Assembly: GCF_029761915.1 (NCBI RefSeq)
Contig: NZ_CP121695.1
Span: forward strand, 5,423,501-5,487,500
Direction of reading: 5' to 3'
From: Bradyrhizobium sp. CB1650
GTDB lineage: Bacteria > Pseudomonadota > Alphaproteobacteria > Rhizobiales > Xanthobacteraceae
DNA: 64,000 nt
Each line of letters begins with the position of its first letter. Position 1 is the first letter of the stretch. The position numbers were made by a program, and so were the translations under genes. Positions 8,408-17,088 of the stretch are shown here, piece by piece. The notes beneath the pieces are model-generated. The model was given only the letters and a program-made list of their open reading frames with translations, did no database searches and was not told where the DNA came from.

Positions 8408-8446
8408 TCCGCTAGTTGCGCAGCCCACCCACCACGCGCGGGGTCG

Positions 8447-10525
8447 ATGATGTCGTCAGTTACTCTCTCCCCCGGCCCGCAGGACCAGGCCAAGCGGGTC
8501 GTGTTCGACGACCCGCATGGCGCTGCCGGCAACATGCAGGAAGCCGAGGTGACGCGCGTCCGCAGCTTGCGCGGCGCTTGGCGCTGGACGCTGGTGGTTG
8601 CGACCGCGGCGACGATCCTGCTCTGCATCAACCAGCAATTCTCGCTGCGTTTCTTCGTCGGCTACACCCAGCTCAACACGGAGTATTTCTACCTCCTGAT
8701 TGCATTGATGCTGCCTTTCACATTCTTGATCTTCCCGGGCAGCGAGCGCGCGCCGCTCGATCGGATTCCCTGGTATGACCTTGCCTTCTTCGTCGTGACC
8801 TTCGCGGCGGCGTTGCTGTTGATGTCGAACGTACGCAAGGCGGCGGAGGCCGGTTGGGAATTCGGCGGCGCGCCCAACAGCGTGATCGCCGCGGGCCTCG
8901 TGATGTGGGCGATGCTGATGGAGGCGCTGCGCCGCACCGGCGGCTGGAGCCTGCTGCTCAGCGTGCTGCCCTTCACCGTCTATCCTCTGTTTGCGGAATC
9001 CGCATGGCTCGGCCCGTTCCGCGGCACGCAATCGACGCTGGAACAGGCGACCGCCTATCACGTCCTCTCGGGCGAGAGCCTGCTCGGCATTCCGATCCAG
9101 GCGTTCGCCGACACCGTGATCGGCTTTCTCGTGTTCGGCACCGCGCTGATGATGACGGGAGCCGGCAAATTCTTCATCAACCTCGCCTTCGCGCTGTGCG
9201 GCACGTTCCGTGGCGGCGCCGCGAAAGTCTGCATCTTCGCGAGCGGCCTGCTCGGCATGATGTCGGGCTCGATCATCTCCAACGTGCTCACCGCCGGCAC
9301 CATGACCATTCCGGTGATGAAGAAGAGCGGTTTTCGCGCCTCCTATGCCGGCGCGATCGAGGCCTGCGCCTCGACCGGCGCGGTGCTGGCGCCGCCGGTG
9401 ATGGGCGCCACCGCCTTCGTGATAGCGCAATTCCTCAACGTCAGTTATGCCGACGTCGCAGTTGCAGCCATCATTCCGGCCGCGCTCTACTATGTCGGCC
9501 TGTTCATGCAGGTCGACGCCTATGCGGCGCGCCACGGGCTGGAGGGAATTCCGCGTGCCGAGCTGCCGCGGGTGATGGATACGATCAAGGACGGCTGGTA
9601 CTACGTCTTCGTGATCGCGCTGCTGATTGTGATGCTCTTGTACTTCAAGCGCGAGAGCCACGCACCGTTCTACGCCACCGCGCTCTTGCTCGTGCTCAAC
9701 CAGATATTCTCGAAGGACACGCGCTGGACGTTTGCGACGATCGGCAAGTTCCTCGAGGTCAACGGACGCACCTTCGTCGAGCTGATCGGCATCCTCGCCG
9801 GCTGCGGCCTCCTGATCGGCGCGTTCTCGATGACCGGCGTGGTGTCGAGCCTCGCCAACGACCTGCTGTGGCTTGCCGGCGACAACGCGTTTCTGCTCCT
9901 CGCGATGTGCGCCTTCACGAGCCTGATCCTGGGGCTCGGACTGACGACGACGGCCTGCTACATCTTCCTGGCCATTCTGGTCGCGCCGGCTTTGGAAAAG
10001 CTCGGACTCAACCGCATGGCCGTGCACATGTTCATCTTCTACTGGGGCATGCTGTCGTCGATCACGCCTCCGGTTGCGATCGCATCGTTCGCGGCCGCGG
10101 GCATTGCCGGCTCGCCGGCGATGAAGACCGGATGGGAATCGATGTGGGTCGGCAGCATCATCTATTTCATACCTTTCTTCTTCGTGCTCAATCCGGCGCT
10201 GGTGCTGCAGGGACCGAGCCCGTATCTGGCCGGCCTCGGCCTGATGGCGCTCGCCGCGTTCGGCACGCTCTTCATCTGCGGCGGCATCCAGGGCTACCAG
10301 GCCTTCGTCGGCGACCTCCGCGGCACGGGCGCGCTCGAATGGCCGATCCGCGTGCTGCTGGTGATCGGCGGATTCGTCGTCGCCACGCCCGGCGGCGGGA
10401 TCATGCCGCTGTCGCAGATGCAGATCACGCTGCTGGGGCTCGCCATCCTGGCCCCGACGAGTTTGCTCGCCCTTCTGCTGGTTCGGCGGCAGGCCGTGGT
10501 GCCGGACGGGTTGCGCGTGCCCTGA
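8447..10525 (+). CDS. TRAP transporter fused permease (TAXI type)
   Basis: 692 residues with many hydrophobic helices, combining the small (DctQ-like) and large (DctM-like) membrane units in one chain as is normal for TAXI systems. The large unit has conserved segments SGSIISNVLTAGTMTIPVMK and GLGLTTTACYIFLAILVAPA, plus a later SSITPPVAIASFAAAGIAGS segment typical of DctM transport loops. It would drive sodium-coupled import of the ligand held by the receptor encoded just upstream. The start could be either of two adjacent ATGs (8447 or 8450). The glutaminase gene begins 22 bases after its stop, so the three probably form one transcript. Confidence 0.9.
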   Translation: MMSSVTLSPGPQDQAKRVVFDDPHGAAGNMQEAEVTRVRSLRGAWRWTLVVATAATILLCINQQFSLRFFVGYTQLNTEYFYLLIALMLPFTFLIFPGSERAPLDRIPWYDLAFFVVTFAAALLLMSNVRKAAEAGWEFGGAPNSVIAAGLVMWAMLMEALRRTGGWSLLLSVLPFTVYPLFAESAWLGPFRGTQSTLEQATAYHVLSGESLLGIPIQAFADTVIGFLVFGTALMMTGAGKFFINLAFALCGTFRGGAAKVCIFASGLLGMMSGSIISNVLTAGTMTIPVMKKSGFRASYAGAIEACASTGAVLAPPVMGATAFVIAQFLNVSYADVAVAAIIPAALYYVGLFMQVDAYAARHGLEGIPRAELPRVMDTIKDGWYYVFVIALLIVMLLYFKRESHAPFYATALLLVLNQIFSKDTRWTFATIGKFLEVNGRTFVELIGILAGCGLLIGAFSMTGVVSSLANDLLWLAGDNAFLLLAMCAFTSLILGLGLTTTACYIFLAILVAPALEKLGLNRMAVHMFIFYWGMLSSITPPVAIASFAAAGIAGSPAMKTGWESMWVGSIIYFIPFFFVLNPALVLQGPSPYLAGLGLMALAAFGTLFICGGIQGYQAFVGDLRGTGALEWPIRVLLVIGGFVVATPGGGIMPLSQMQITLLGLAILAPTSLLALLLVRRQAVVPDGLRVP

Positions 10526-10547
10526 TTGCGTTGCACAAAGAGAGGCG

Positions 10548-12395
10548 ATGAAACCGCTATCGCCTCCCGCCGCCGCCTGGACCCGCTCGAAACCGCCCTT
10601 GCTGCGGTTTCTGGACAATTGCCTCAGCGAATTCTCCGCCGAGACCTCGGGCGCCGTCGCCGACTACATCCCCGAACTCGGCAAGGCCGATCCCGCCCAT
10701 TTCGGCATCAGCCTCGCGACGCTGGACGGGCATGTCTACGAAGTCGGCGACAGCCGGGTGCCCTTCACCATCCAGTCGATGTCCAAGCCGTTCGTGTTCG
10801 CGCTCGCGCTGGACCTGCTCGGCGCGGCGCGGGTCGAAAGCACGATCGGTGTCGAGCCCTCGGGCGATCCCTTCAACTCGATCCGGCTCAACGCCGAGAA
10901 CCATCCGTTCAACCCGATGGTCAATGCCGGCGCGATCGCCTGTACCGGCCTGATCCACGAGAGCAAGGGCGTCGATGCGTTCGAGCAGATCCGCCGTGCG
11001 CTCGGCCGCTTTGCCGGACGCGATCTCGACGTCGACGAGGCCGTCTACGCTTCCGAAAGCCAGACCGGCGACCGTAATCGCGCCATCGCCTATCTCTTGC
11101 GCACGAACGCCGTGATCAAGGACAATGTCGCCGCCGTGCTCGACGTCTATTTCAGGCAGTGCGCGGTGCTGGTGACCGCGCGCGACATCGCGGTGATGGC
11201 GGCAACGCTCGCCAACCGCGGCGTCAATCCGGTCACGGGCGAGGAGGTGACGACGCCCTACGCGATCGCGCGGACGCTGTCGGTGATGACGTCCTCGGGC
11301 ATGTACGATTATGCCGGCGAATGGATCTACCGGATCGGCATCCCCGCCAAGAGCGGCGTCGGCGGCGGCATCCTCGCCGCGCTCCCCGCCCGCCTCGGGC
11401 TCGGCAGCTATTCGCCGCGGCTCGACAAGCACGGCAACAGCGTGCGCGGCATCAAGGTCTGCGAGGCGCTGTCCTCGCACTACGACCTGCACATGCTCAA
11501 CCGCAGCGACGACGCCCGCAACGCCGTTATCGCCGACTACGACATCGGCAAGAGTCCGTCACGGCGCGTGCGCCGTCCGCAGGAGCGCGAGATCCTCGCG
11601 GCGCATGAGCAGGAGGTGCGGGTGATCGAGCTCGTCGGCACGCTGTCGCTGTCCGCGGTCGACTACGTGTCGCGCCGGCTCGCCGGCAGCCCGCGGCCGC
11701 AAATCGTGGTTTTCGACCTGCACCGCGTCACCTCCACGACGCGGGCCGGCGCGCGGCTGATTGCGGAGGCCTTCGAAGAGCTAGCGGCGCTGAATGTCAC
11801 GGTCGTTCTGTCCGGCGTCAGGCGCGCCTCCAAGGAATGGAACAGTTTGCGGGAATGGACCGCGGAGCTGAAGAACGTCCGCGACTTCTACCTGCTCGAC
11901 ACCGCGATCGAATGGGCGGAAGACCAGATCGTCTATCGCTACGGCGGCTCGATCGACTTCCATGAGACCACCGAGCTTGCCGAACAGCCGCTCCTCACCG
12001 GCCTCAGCGAGGAGGAACTGACCGATCTGGCTTCGCTCTGCACGATCCGGACCTATCAATCCGGCGCGAAGATCCTCACGACCGGCGATCCAGCCGACGC
12101 CCTGTTCTTCCTGCGCAGCGGCGCCGTCCACGTCACGCTGCCCGATGGCGTGCGGCTGGCGACGCTGACCGCGGGCATGGCGTTCGGCGAGATGGCGCTG
12201 CTGGAGCCGACCCGCTCCGCCGACGTGTTCGCCGACATGGCCGCGACCGCGTTCGAGGTGCCGCTGAAGGATTTTGAACGCTTCCGCAAGCAGCATCCGC
12301 GCGCCGGCGAGCGCATCATGCGCAACCTGGCGCAGCTCCTCGCCGATCGCCTGATCGTAGCCAACGCCAAGGTCGACATTCTGACCTCGATGTAA
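10548..12395 (+). CDS. glsA: Glutaminase fused to STAS and cyclic-nucleotide-binding domains
   Basis: 615 residues, twice the normal glutaminase length. Residues about 15-320 are a serine-dependent glutaminase with the catalytic Ser77-x-x-Lys80 pair (QSMSKPF) and family motifs SIRLNAENHPFNPMVNAGAI and PAKSGVGGGI; it would convert glutamine to glutamate and ammonia. Residues about 355-465 form a STAS domain. Residues about 480-600 form a Crp-like cyclic-nucleotide-binding domain with FGEMALLEPTRSA, which keeps the glutamate and arginine (Arg556) of the phosphate-binding cassette. This suggests control by cAMP/cGMP or a similar ligand. It follows the TRAP genes closely, which points to a shared glutamine/glutamate role. 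The symbol refers to the glutaminase part only. Confidence 0.9.
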   Translation: MKPLSPPAAAWTRSKPPLLRFLDNCLSEFSAETSGAVADYIPELGKADPAHFGISLATLDGHVYEVGDSRVPFTIQSMSKPFVFALALDLLGAARVESTIGVEPSGDPFNSIRLNAENHPFNPMVNAGAIACTGLIHESKGVDAFEQIRRALGRFAGRDLDVDEAVYASESQTGDRNRAIAYLLRTNAVIKDNVAAVLDVYFRQCAVLVTARDIAVMAATLANRGVNPVTGEEVTTPYAIARTLSVMTSSGMYDYAGEWIYRIGIPAKSGVGGGILAALPARLGLGSYSPRLDKHGNSVRGIKVCEALSSHYDLHMLNRSDDARNAVIADYDIGKSPSRRVRRPQEREILAAHEQEVRVIELVGTLSLSAVDYVSRRLAGSPRPQIVVFDLHRVTSTTRAGARLIAEAFEELAALNVTVVLSGVRRASKEWNSLREWTAELKNVRDFYLLDTAIEWAEDQIVYRYGGSIDFHETTELAEQPLLTGLSEEELTDLASLCTIRTYQSGAKILTTGDPADALFFLRSGAVHVTLPDGVRLATLTAGMAFGEMALLEPTRSADVFADMAATAFEVPLKDFERFRKQHPRAGERIMRNLAQLLADRLIVANAKVDILTSM

Positions 12396-12411
12396 GCGCC
12401 ACGATTGCGGC

Positions 12412-12714
12412 TCAGCGGCTCGCGGCCTCGCTCAGCCGCCGATTGATCTTGGCTGCGCTTGCCTTGAGCAAGTCGGACGGCTTCTGGCCGGTCGCCGCGC
12501 ACAGGCAGGCCCAGTAGTAGATGACGTCGCCGAGCTCGTCGACCAGCCCCGCCTGGTCAAGCCAGCTATCGCGCAGCAGCTTCTTGATGTGCTCGGCGAC
12601 CTCGCCGGCCTCGCCGGCAAGGCCAAGTCCGAGATAGGACAGCCGCTCGTTCGACGGATGCTCATCGACTTTCGCCACCGTCGCGGCCCAGGCCGCATAT
12701 TCATCGATCGTCAT
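12412..12714 (-). CDS. MazG-like nucleotide pyrophosphohydrolase
   Basis: 100 residues. Two acidic helices carry the metal-binding pattern of the all-alpha NTP-pyrophosphatase family: GEAGEVAEHIKK and LVDELGDVIYYWACL (E-x-x-E ... E-x-x-D). Such proteins hydrolyse (d)NTPs or modified nucleotides to monophosphates. The start at 12714 is chosen because GAGGG lies six bases upstream; an ATG two codons earlier would leave no spacing. It converges on the glutaminase gene and is followed, 20 bases upstream on the same strand, by the AhpD-like gene. The exact substrate is unknown. Confidence 0.8.
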   Translation of the reverse strand: MTIDEYAAWAATVAKVDEHPSNERLSYLGLGLAGEAGEVAEHIKKLLRDSWLDQAGLVDELGDVIYYWACLCAATGQKPSDLLKASAAKINRRLSEAASR

Positions 12715-12740
12715 CGGCATCCCTCGCCGCTGCTTTCGGA

Positions 12741-13268
12741 TCAGCCCACCACTTCGGTGACGGGCTGCAGATCGATCTCGAACGTCTCCAGGAATTTCGA
12801 GGTCATGATGTAAAAGCCGACCGAGAGCTGCAGCTCGACCAGCGCCGCCGGCGTCAGTCTTGCAGCGATCGCCTTGAACGTCGCGTCCGTCGGCTTGCTC
12901 AGCTTGACGATCTCGTCGGTGAAGGCGAGCGCGGCGCGCTGCGTCTCGTCGAAACAGCTCGCTGCCTGCCAGTTCGCGAGCGCTTCGTTCTGCTCGTCGG
13001 TGACGCCGACATTCCTGCCGATGCGCTTGTGCGCGACGATCTCATAAGGGGCCTCGCACAGGATCCCGGTGCGCGTGATTGCGAGCTCGCGCACGATCGG
13101 ATCAAGCTCGCCCTTGTGCCGGATGGCGCCGCCGAGCCGGCAATACTGCTCAAAATAGCTCGGCGAATGCGCCATCATGCGGAAGATGTTGGCGTGACGG
13201 TTCTTGTCGAGGATCTCGCGGGTGCGGTCGGACGCCTCGGACGGATCGCTATAGTCGATGCGGGCCAT
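12741..13268 (-). CDS. Carboxymuconolactone decarboxylase (AhpD-like) family protein
   Basis: 175 residues, all helical, of the carboxymuconolactone-decarboxylase/AhpD type. The family core is visible at residues about 50-85 (ELDPIVRELAITRTGILCEA, then PYEIVAHKRIGRNVG). Only one cysteine occurs in the core and the peroxidase C-x-x-C pair is absent, so an alkylhydroperoxidase function is unlikely; decarboxylase-like or binding roles are possible. The ATG at 13268 has AGGAAA upstream. It runs in the same direction as the MazG-like gene. Reaction not assignable. Confidence 0.8.
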   Translation of the reverse strand: MARIDYSDPSEASDRTREILDKNRHANIFRMMAHSPSYFEQYCRLGGAIRHKGELDPIVRELAITRTGILCEAPYEIVAHKRIGRNVGVTDEQNEALANWQAASCFDETQRAALAFTDEIVKLSKPTDATFKAIAARLTPAALVELQLSVGFYIMTSKFLETFEIDLQPVTEVVG

Positions 13269-13565
13269 GATTTTCCTGAAGATTCTGCCCGAACAATTTT
13301 CCTAGGATTTTCATCGGGCTTTCGAAGTTTATGATCCTTGTCGGCGATGGTTCCGGGAAACTCTATTCGCGCGCCGACGCAGGAGCAACATCATCGAGTC
13401 AAATTGCCGCCGCATTGCTGATCGACGCTGGCACAGTCGATATTCGCCGCGTGGGGACAATTCGCGGCGAGTACTCGAAGTGGGGTGTTCCGAGTAAAAA
13501 AACAGGACCGTTGATTGCGCAGCGCGCGCAACGATGAGTCACGCCCAAGTCTAGGGAGAAAAGGC

Positions 13566-13667
13566 ATGAAGGAAGCCACCAGGAGGGCGGCCTCGGAAGC
13601 GTTCGCGCATATGCTGGCGGTGACGGCGATGCTCGTCATTGCCAGCATATTGTTCTACGGGCGCTAG
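13566..13667 (+). CDS. 33-residue single-pass membrane protein
   Basis: Short frame beginning at an ATG with GGGAG nine bases upstream (13551-13555). It has a basic start (MKEATRRAASEAF) and one hydrophobic helix (MLAVTAMLVIASILFYG) ending in Arg. The good ribosome-binding site and the positive-inside arrangement argue for a real micro-protein, although it has no recognised family. It ends 11 bases before a palindromic repeat. The approximately 300-base stretch upstream (13269-13565) shows no other gene and presumably holds its promoter and that of the AhpD-like gene. Confidence 0.5.
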   Translation: MKEATRRAASEAFAHMLAVTAMLVIASILFYGR

Positions 13668-13677
13668 TTCCGCGTAT

Positions 13678-13759
13678 CGTCATTCCGGGGTGGCTCTCGC
13701 ACAAGCCAGACCCAGAAGCCCGTTCCAGGTTCGGTCCTTTGGACCGCCCCCGAATGACG
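13678..13759. repeat. Intergenic palindromic repeat (CGTCATTC type)
   Basis: The ends CGTCATTCCGGGG and CCCCCGAATGACG are inverted copies. It fits between the micro-protein and the DUF35 gene and is related to the copies at 15284 and 28712. Confidence 0.65.
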
Positions 13760-13766
13760 AATTCCA

Positions 13767-14134
13767 CTATGCCCTCTTGGTGAAGAACGGCACGAGCCTG
13801 CCCGCAAAGGACTTGAAGCTCGCATCGACCTCGTCGCCGATGGCAAGACTGGCCTCGCCATGTGCCATCATGCGAAAGCCCTCGGCGCAATCGACCAGCA
13901 GGATGTTGTAGGGCACGTGCGCGCGCGTCTCGGGCGTGGCGGCACGGCACACCAGCGAGGTCGCATAGACCCTGCCCTTGCCGCTCGCGCGCTGCTGGCG
14001 CGGTTCGGATGCTCCGCACGCCGCACAGAACGCGCGCTGGAAATACTGCACGGCCCCCCGCATGAGCCGCAGCGCTGATAGGTGACGACCTGCTCGCCCC
14101 TGGTCCAATCGTCGATTCGTCCGTTGCCGCTCAT
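13767..14134 (-). pseudogene. DUF35 zinc-ribbon/OB-fold thiolase partner, frameshifted
   Basis: The ATG at 14134 overlaps the stop of the thiolase-like gene (ATGA), the normal arrangement for a thiolase and its OB-fold partner. The reading frame starts well (MSGNGRIDDW, then TYQRCGSCG) but leaves the correct frame at a run of six G (plus-strand C 14054-14059). The rest of the protein (AVQYFQRAFCAACGA, then an OB fold ending LVPFFTKRA) continues in another frame. Deleting two G or adding one restores a full zinc ribbon with two Cys pairs and about 121 residues. It is either a recent pseudogene, a sequencing error in the G run, or a slippage site. Confidence 0.75.
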
Positions 14135-15267
14135 CGCACCCGCTCCAGGAACATGCTGACATGGGAGGACAGCACACCGCCGTCGCCGTGCAACAGCGCG
14201 ATCGAGGCATCGCGCACCTGGCGATCCGCCGCCCGTCCGGTCATTTGCAAATGCGTCTCGACCAGATGCGCCATGGCGCCGCCGACGCCGCAATGGCCAT
14301 AGCTGAGAAGACCGCCATGCGTGTTGAGCGGCATCGCGCCGTCACGCCCGAAATGACCGGCGCGCACCCGCGCGGCTGCTTCGCCGCGTCCCGCAAGCCC
14401 GAGATCTTCGAGCAGCATCGCGAGCGTGATGGTAAAACTGTCGTAGACTGCGGCGTAGCGCACGTCCGAGATCGCAAGGCCGGTGGCCTCCTTGGCGCGC
14501 GCGATCGAAATCTCGGCGCCGAGCTCGCTTAAGGCGGGCGCCGCCGTGACATGCTGATGGGTGTGAGCCTGGGCGCAGCCGCGAATGCGTACGCCGGCCT
14601 CTGTCGTCCGCTCGCGGCTGATGACGAACGCGGCGCCGCCGTCGGATACGGGGCAGCAATCGAGCAATTTCAACGGCATCGCTACCGGCTTCGACGCCAT
14701 GACATCGGCGACCGTGATCGCCTCGTGGAATTGAGCGCCGGGATGGGTGCTGGCGTGCTTTCGCATCAGCACCGCGAATTCGGCGAGGTCCTCTTCGGTC
14801 ACGCCATATTCGTGCATGTAGCGGGAGGCGACGAGGCCGTAATAGGCCGGGATGGTCGGCCCCAGCGGCACCTCGTAGTCGGGATGGCCGACCTGCGCCA
14901 GCGCCTGGATCGAGGCATCGCGGCTTTGCCCGGTGAGGCGGTTCTCTCCGGCCACCACCAGCACATGCCGCGCCACGCCGGCCTCGACGAGATGATGCGC
15001 CAGCATGGTCATCGCGAGCCCCGTCGCGCCGCCGACCTGGACGGCATGGGCGTAAGCAGGGCGAAGGCCGAAATGCTCGGCGAATACGGTCGCCAGCATG
15101 ATGTGCGGCGAGACGGTCGAATAGCCGCAGAGGATGCCGTCGACCTCCGCGCGCTTCAGTCCGGCATCGTCTATCGCGAGTTGGGCGGCCTTGCTCATCA
15201 GGTCGAGTGAGGACGAGCCTTCGTGCTTGCCGTAGGACGTGAGGCCGACGCCGGTGATGAAGCTCAT
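14131..15267 (-). CDS. Thiolase-like (SCP2/lipid-transfer type) protein lacking the usual nucleophile Cys
   Basis: 378 residues with the thiolase fold of the SCP2-thiolase group. The position that in active thiolases reads ACATG here reads VQVGGATGLAM, so the acyl-accepting cysteine is missing. The C-terminal loop reads SYGHCGVGGA instead of the usual GHPxGATG, which retains His and a Cys. Relatives lacking the first cysteine act with a DUF35 partner in aldol-type cleavage of steroid side chains or as acyl-binding proteins. The partner gene directly follows with a 4-base overlap. GGAGG precedes the ATG by seven bases. Substrate unknown. Confidence 0.82.
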   Translation of the reverse strand: MSFITGVGLTSYGKHEGSSSLDLMSKAAQLAIDDAGLKRAEVDGILCGYSTVSPHIMLATVFAEHFGLRPAYAHAVQVGGATGLAMTMLAHHLVEAGVARHVLVVAGENRLTGQSRDASIQALAQVGHPDYEVPLGPTIPAYYGLVASRYMHEYGVTEEDLAEFAVLMRKHASTHPGAQFHEAITVADVMASKPVAMPLKLLDCCPVSDGGAAFVISRERTTEAGVRIRGCAQAHTHQHVTAAPALSELGAEISIARAKEATGLAISDVRYAAVYDSFTITLAMLLEDLGLAGRGEAAARVRAGHFGRDGAMPLNTHGGLLSYGHCGVGGAMAHLVETHLQMTGRAADRQVRDASIALLHGDGGVLSSHVSMFLERVR

Positions 15268-15283
15268 GGCGCTACCTCCACAT

Positions 15284-15408
15284 CGTCATTCCGGGGCGCG
15301 CCCTCTTCGGGCGCGAGCTTTGATGCGCAATTGCGCATCTGAGACTCCATACTCACGATGGTGGTTATGGATTCCGGGCTCGCGACGTTGTCGCGCCCCG
15401 GAATGACG
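15284..15408. repeat. Intergenic palindromic repeat (CGTCATTC type), long form
   Basis: Starts CGTCATTCCGGGGCGCG and ends CGCGCCCCGGAATGACG, which are exact inverted copies. Between them are further nested palindromes (CGCGCCC/GGGCGCG, GCGCAATTGCGC). Almost the whole gap between the CoA-transferase and the thiolase-like gene is this element. Confidence 0.8.
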
Positions 15409-15438
15409 GATAAGAGAGTCGCTATCATATCGCCTCTC

Positions 15439-16638
15439 CTATTCTGGCAACGATCGCGTCACACCATCCCGGATCATCGCCGCGATCTCATCCGCGGCGT
15501 ATCCGATCTCGCGAAGGATCTCCTCACCATGCTCGTTGAGCCGCGGCGCCAGGCGAACCGGCTCGGCATCCGTCTCCGACCAGCTCGCGGTCACCTTCAT
15601 GCTGCGGATCGGACCTTCAGTCGGATGCTCGACGACGGGGAAGAAGCCCGTTGCCTCCAGGTGCGGATCGTGCAGGATCGACGCAAGGTCGTGCATCGGC
15701 ATCACCGGCACATCGGCTTTGGTGAGCAGCTCGATCCATTCGGCCGTGCCGCGCGTCTCGAAGATGCGCGCGAGCTCTGCATAGACGAAATCGATATTGG
15801 CGGCGCGGCCGGCGAAGGTGGCGAACTTCGGATCGGTGCGCAGATCGTCGCGGCCTGTGGCCTTGAAGAAGTTTTCCCACTGCTTGTCGTTGTAGACGAT
15901 GACGCTGAGATAGCCGTCGGCGGTCTTGTAGGGCCTGCGATCGCGCGAGAGGTGACGGGCATAACCGCCCTTGTCGAGCGGCGGCTCATAGGTGAGCCCA
16001 CCCATGTGGTCGCCCATGACGAACCCCGCCATGGTCTCAAACATCGGAATGTCGACTCGCTGGCCGCGGCCGGTGCGGTCGCGATGCACGAGGCTGGCGC
16101 AGATCGCGCCGACCGCGGTCAGCCCGACGATGCGGTCGACCAGCGCATTCGGCACGTAGCGCGGCACGCCGTCGCCAGTCTGGGCCATCAGGGCCGGCAG
16201 TGCGGTGGCGCCCTGGATCAGATCGTCATAGGCGGGCTTGGCCGCATAGGGCCCGTCCTGGCCGAAGCCGAACACGCCGGCGTAGACCAGGCGCGGATTG
16301 ATCTCGGAGACGACGTCATAACCGAGTTGCAGCCGCGCCATGGCCTGCGGGCGTACGTTGTACACGAGGACGTCGGCGCGCTTGAGCAGCCGCAGCACGG
16401 CCTGCCGGCCAGCGGGCTTCTTGAGGTCGAGGCAGATCGAGCGCTTGCTGCGATTGGTGTTGAGGAAGACCGGCCCCATGCCGGCATGCCGCATCGGGCC
16501 GATCAGGCGGGTGACATCGCCCTCGAGTGACTCCACCTTGATGACGTCGGCGCCATAGTCGCCGAGCATCTGGGTCGCATAAGGCCCCATTAGCACGGTG
16601 GTCATGTCGATGACCTTGATGCCCTTCAGCGGCCCCAT
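15439..16638 (-). CDS. CaiB/BaiF family (class III) CoA-transferase
   Basis: 399 residues, normal for formyl-CoA-transferase-like proteins. Family features include the opening GIKVIDMTTVLMGPYATQML, the CoA-binding segment GADVIKVESLEGDVTR, and the region AKPAYDDLIQGATAL, where the catalytic aspartate lies. It would move CoA between a thioester and a free acid. Together with the two thiolase genes on either side it suggests catabolism of an acyl-CoA, for example a side chain or aromatic-derived acid. The exact substrate cannot be read. GGGAG lies seven bases before the ATG. Confidence 0.88.
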   Translation of the reverse strand: MGPLKGIKVIDMTTVLMGPYATQMLGDYGADVIKVESLEGDVTRLIGPMRHAGMGPVFLNTNRSKRSICLDLKKPAGRQAVLRLLKRADVLVYNVRPQAMARLQLGYDVVSEINPRLVYAGVFGFGQDGPYAAKPAYDDLIQGATALPALMAQTGDGVPRYVPNALVDRIVGLTAVGAICASLVHRDRTGRGQRVDIPMFETMAGFVMGDHMGGLTYEPPLDKGGYARHLSRDRRPYKTADGYLSVIVYNDKQWENFFKATGRDDLRTDPKFATFAGRAANIDFVYAELARIFETRGTAEWIELLTKADVPVMPMHDLASILHDPHLEATGFFPVVEHPTEGPIRSMKVTASWSETDAEPVRLAPRLNEHGEEILREIGYAADEIAAMIRDGVTRSLPE

Positions 16639-16763
16639 CGTTCACTCCCGATCCGCGCGGGCTCAGCCATCGGCCCGCGATTTCGGTCCAGCTAACGGCA
16701 GCGGCACAGCTCAAGCAAGCGCGACCAGCGTATGGCCGCATGCGCCATGCGGCGGCACAGGCA

Positions 16764-16964
16764 CTATTTCTTCTGGCGGGATTCGCGGATCTTGAGCAGC
16801 CGGTCGAGCTCTTCGTTCTGCTGGTTGATGCGATCGGCGATGCGCGCCTCGTTCTGCTCGCCCGAAGCGGCGGCAGCCTGCTCGATGAGCTGCCTGATGT
16901 TGCCCTCGAGGATCGCGATACGATCGTTGATTTCGTCGAGTGACAGTGACGTGTCGTTGCTCAT
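16764..16964 (-). CDS. Small coiled-coil hypothetical protein
   Basis: 66 residues, almost all helix with heptad-like spacing (LDEINDRIAILEGNIRQLIE, then IADRINQQNEELDRLLKIRE). This suggests a parallel coiled-coil dimer. A GGGAA ribosome-binding site precedes the ATG. It lies between the CoA-transferase and a thiolase, both on the same strand. No enzymatic motif and no signal peptide; function unknown. Confidence 0.65.
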   Translation of the reverse strand: MSNDTSLSLDEINDRIAILEGNIRQLIEQAAAASGEQNEARIADRINQQNEELDRLLKIRESRQKK

Positions 16965-17039
16965 GATGCATTCCCCAGCAATCGATCAATCGTGAGGATA
17001 GGCGATGCTATACGTGCTGACCATGACATAAAACAAAGC

Positions 17040-17076
17040 AAGGTGGGCACGGCAAAAGCCCGCCGCTGCCCACCTT
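17040..17076 (-). terminator. Rho-independent terminator of the thiolase gene
   Basis: AAGGTGGGCA (17040-17049) pairs perfectly with TGCCCACCTT (17067-17076), with an inner CGGC/GCCG extension. Read on the minus strand, the hairpin is followed by GCTTTGTTTTA. It begins 12 bases after the thiolase stop codon. Confidence 0.75.
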
Positions 17077-17088
17077 CCGCAAGAATGG

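Noticed and set aside
8456-10618. Long minus-strand open frame opposite the TRAP permease
   Set aside because: Same reason: the sense strand encodes a clear permease and the antisense product has no recognisable motif.
13331-13537. 68-residue plus-strand frame
   Set aside because: No ribosome-binding site, unbiased codons and no recognisable sequence; the region is more likely leader and promoter.
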